NCBI GenBank assembly: GCA_963764315.1
Contig: CAVXSB010000005.1
Location: forward strand, 1-64,000
Source: DATLWN01 sp963764315
GTDB taxonomy: Bacteria > Pseudomonadota > Zetaproteobacteria > Mariprofundales > Mariprofundaceae
Length of the DNA stretch: 64,000 nt
Reading direction: 5' to 3'
This document shows positions 63,590-64,000 of this stretch, piece by piece. The notes under the pieces are model-generated. The model saw only the letters and a list, made by a program, of their open reading frames with translations. It searched no databases and was not told the origin of the DNA. The position numbers and the translations under genes were made by a program. The first letter of the stretch is position 1; every line of letters starts with the position of its first letter.

Positions 63590-64000
63590 CAGTGGCCCCG
63601 ACCGTGGATGTAGCCCGCCAGCTGGTTGAGTGGCTCGCCCTTGTCACCGAGCGGGGCCAGCGCCTGCACGGCGATTTCGTGGATCTCGGCGGCCAGCTCG
63701 CGCGCCCGTGCCAAGCCCAGTACCGACACATAGGTGGCCTTAGATTGCGCCGCATCCTTGCCCGCGCTCTTGCCCAGCGCCTCGCTGCTGGCGGTGGCGT
63801 CAAGGATGTCGTCGGCGATCTGGAACAGCAGACCGACGGCGCGCCCATAACGGGTGCAGGCCTCGACTCTTTCGGCATCGCCGCCGGCAAGCATGGCGCC
63901 GGCCTCGCAGCAGTAGCCGAGCAGGGCGCCGGTCTTGTGCAGGTGGATGCGCTCGACCTCGAGCATGTCGTGCACGGCATCCGCCTCGGCCAGCATGTCC
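63589..64000 (-). CDS. ispA: Farnesyl/geranyl diphosphate synthase, C-terminal part (5' end outside window)
   Basis: The C-terminal 137 residues of a trans-prenyltransferase are visible. GLLFQIADDILDATAS is the second aspartate-rich motif (DDxxD) that binds magnesium and isopentenyl diphosphate, and KDAAQSKATYVSVLGLA is typical of the short-chain IspA group. The FARM motif lies outside. It starts the ispA-dxs-tlyA set, so prenyl chain building and the MEP entry enzyme are co-expressed. Confidence 0.95.
   Translation of the reverse strand, partial: DMLAEADAVHDMLEVERIHLHKTGALLGYCCEAGAMLAGGDAERVEACTRYGRAVGLLFQIADDILDATASSEALGKSAGKDAAQSKATYVSVLGLARARELAAEIHEIAVQALAPLGDKGEPLNQLAGYIHGRGH

Noticed and set aside
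60948..63980. A 1010-residue protein covering tlyA and dxs
   Set aside because: Only its last 254 codons match a family (TlyA); the rest is an out-of-frame reading of dxs and ispA.

Overview
The window is chromosomal DNA from a GC-rich gammaproteobacterium. The gene order shows this: rpsU-yqeY-dnaG-rpoD, zapA-6S RNA-fau, and tRNA-Thr/Tyr/Gly/Thr-tuf-rpmG-tRNA-Trp-secE-nusG-rplKAJL-rpoBC. The species cannot be named from sequence alone. A CbbR-like LysR regulator and a cytochrome c lipoprotein would fit a chemolithotroph, but that is weak evidence.

1-11.5 kb, plus strand: the tail of a sulfotransferase-like gene; an RRM RNA-binding protein with a long leader; a PfkB sugar kinase; a pyrimidine-dimer-glycosylase-like/DUF1722-like protein beside a TudS-type (DUF523) desulfurase and an O-methyltransferase; a receiver-only response regulator divergent from a LuxR-type regulator; thiI-msrB; then argH, a lipoprotein, dapC and a fold-III PLP decarboxylase.

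12-19.3 kb, minus strand: a tightly packed six-gene operon. In transcription order it holds a membrane-anchored class III aminotransferase, a PHP/glycosyltransferase fusion, phosphatidylserine decarboxylase, a DUF962/Mpo1-like protein, a small membrane protein and UDP-glucose dehydrogenase. It looks like an uncharacterised lipid or glycolipid pathway and is the best candidate for a new system. Four of its genes, and the exonuclease gene at 21.3-22.2 kb, are broken by single-base insertions (nine in all). No other gene in the window shows this, so a low-quality stretch of consensus is the simplest explanation.

19.4-39 kb: hlyIII, dapD, a small unknown gene, a PolB-like exonuclease and murJ; the rpsU-rpoD macromolecular synthesis operon; a HicAB toxin-antitoxin pair; ymdB, fau, 6S RNA, zapA and a ZapB-like gene; ccdA, cutA, acsA, an AsmA-like protein and gltX. 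Two copies of a long palindromic intergenic repeat lie at 11.6 and 29.1 kb.

39-53 kb: the tRNA-tuf cluster, ribosomal stalk genes and RNA polymerase genes. 53-64 kb: a cytochrome c lipoprotein, a DUF1499 lipoprotein, glyoxalase I, a CbbR-like regulator, an acetolactate synthase gene behind a leader peptide and attenuator, a GGDEF protein, slyX-srkA, a transglutaminase-like protease, and ispA-dxs-tlyA (ispA is cut by the window edge).
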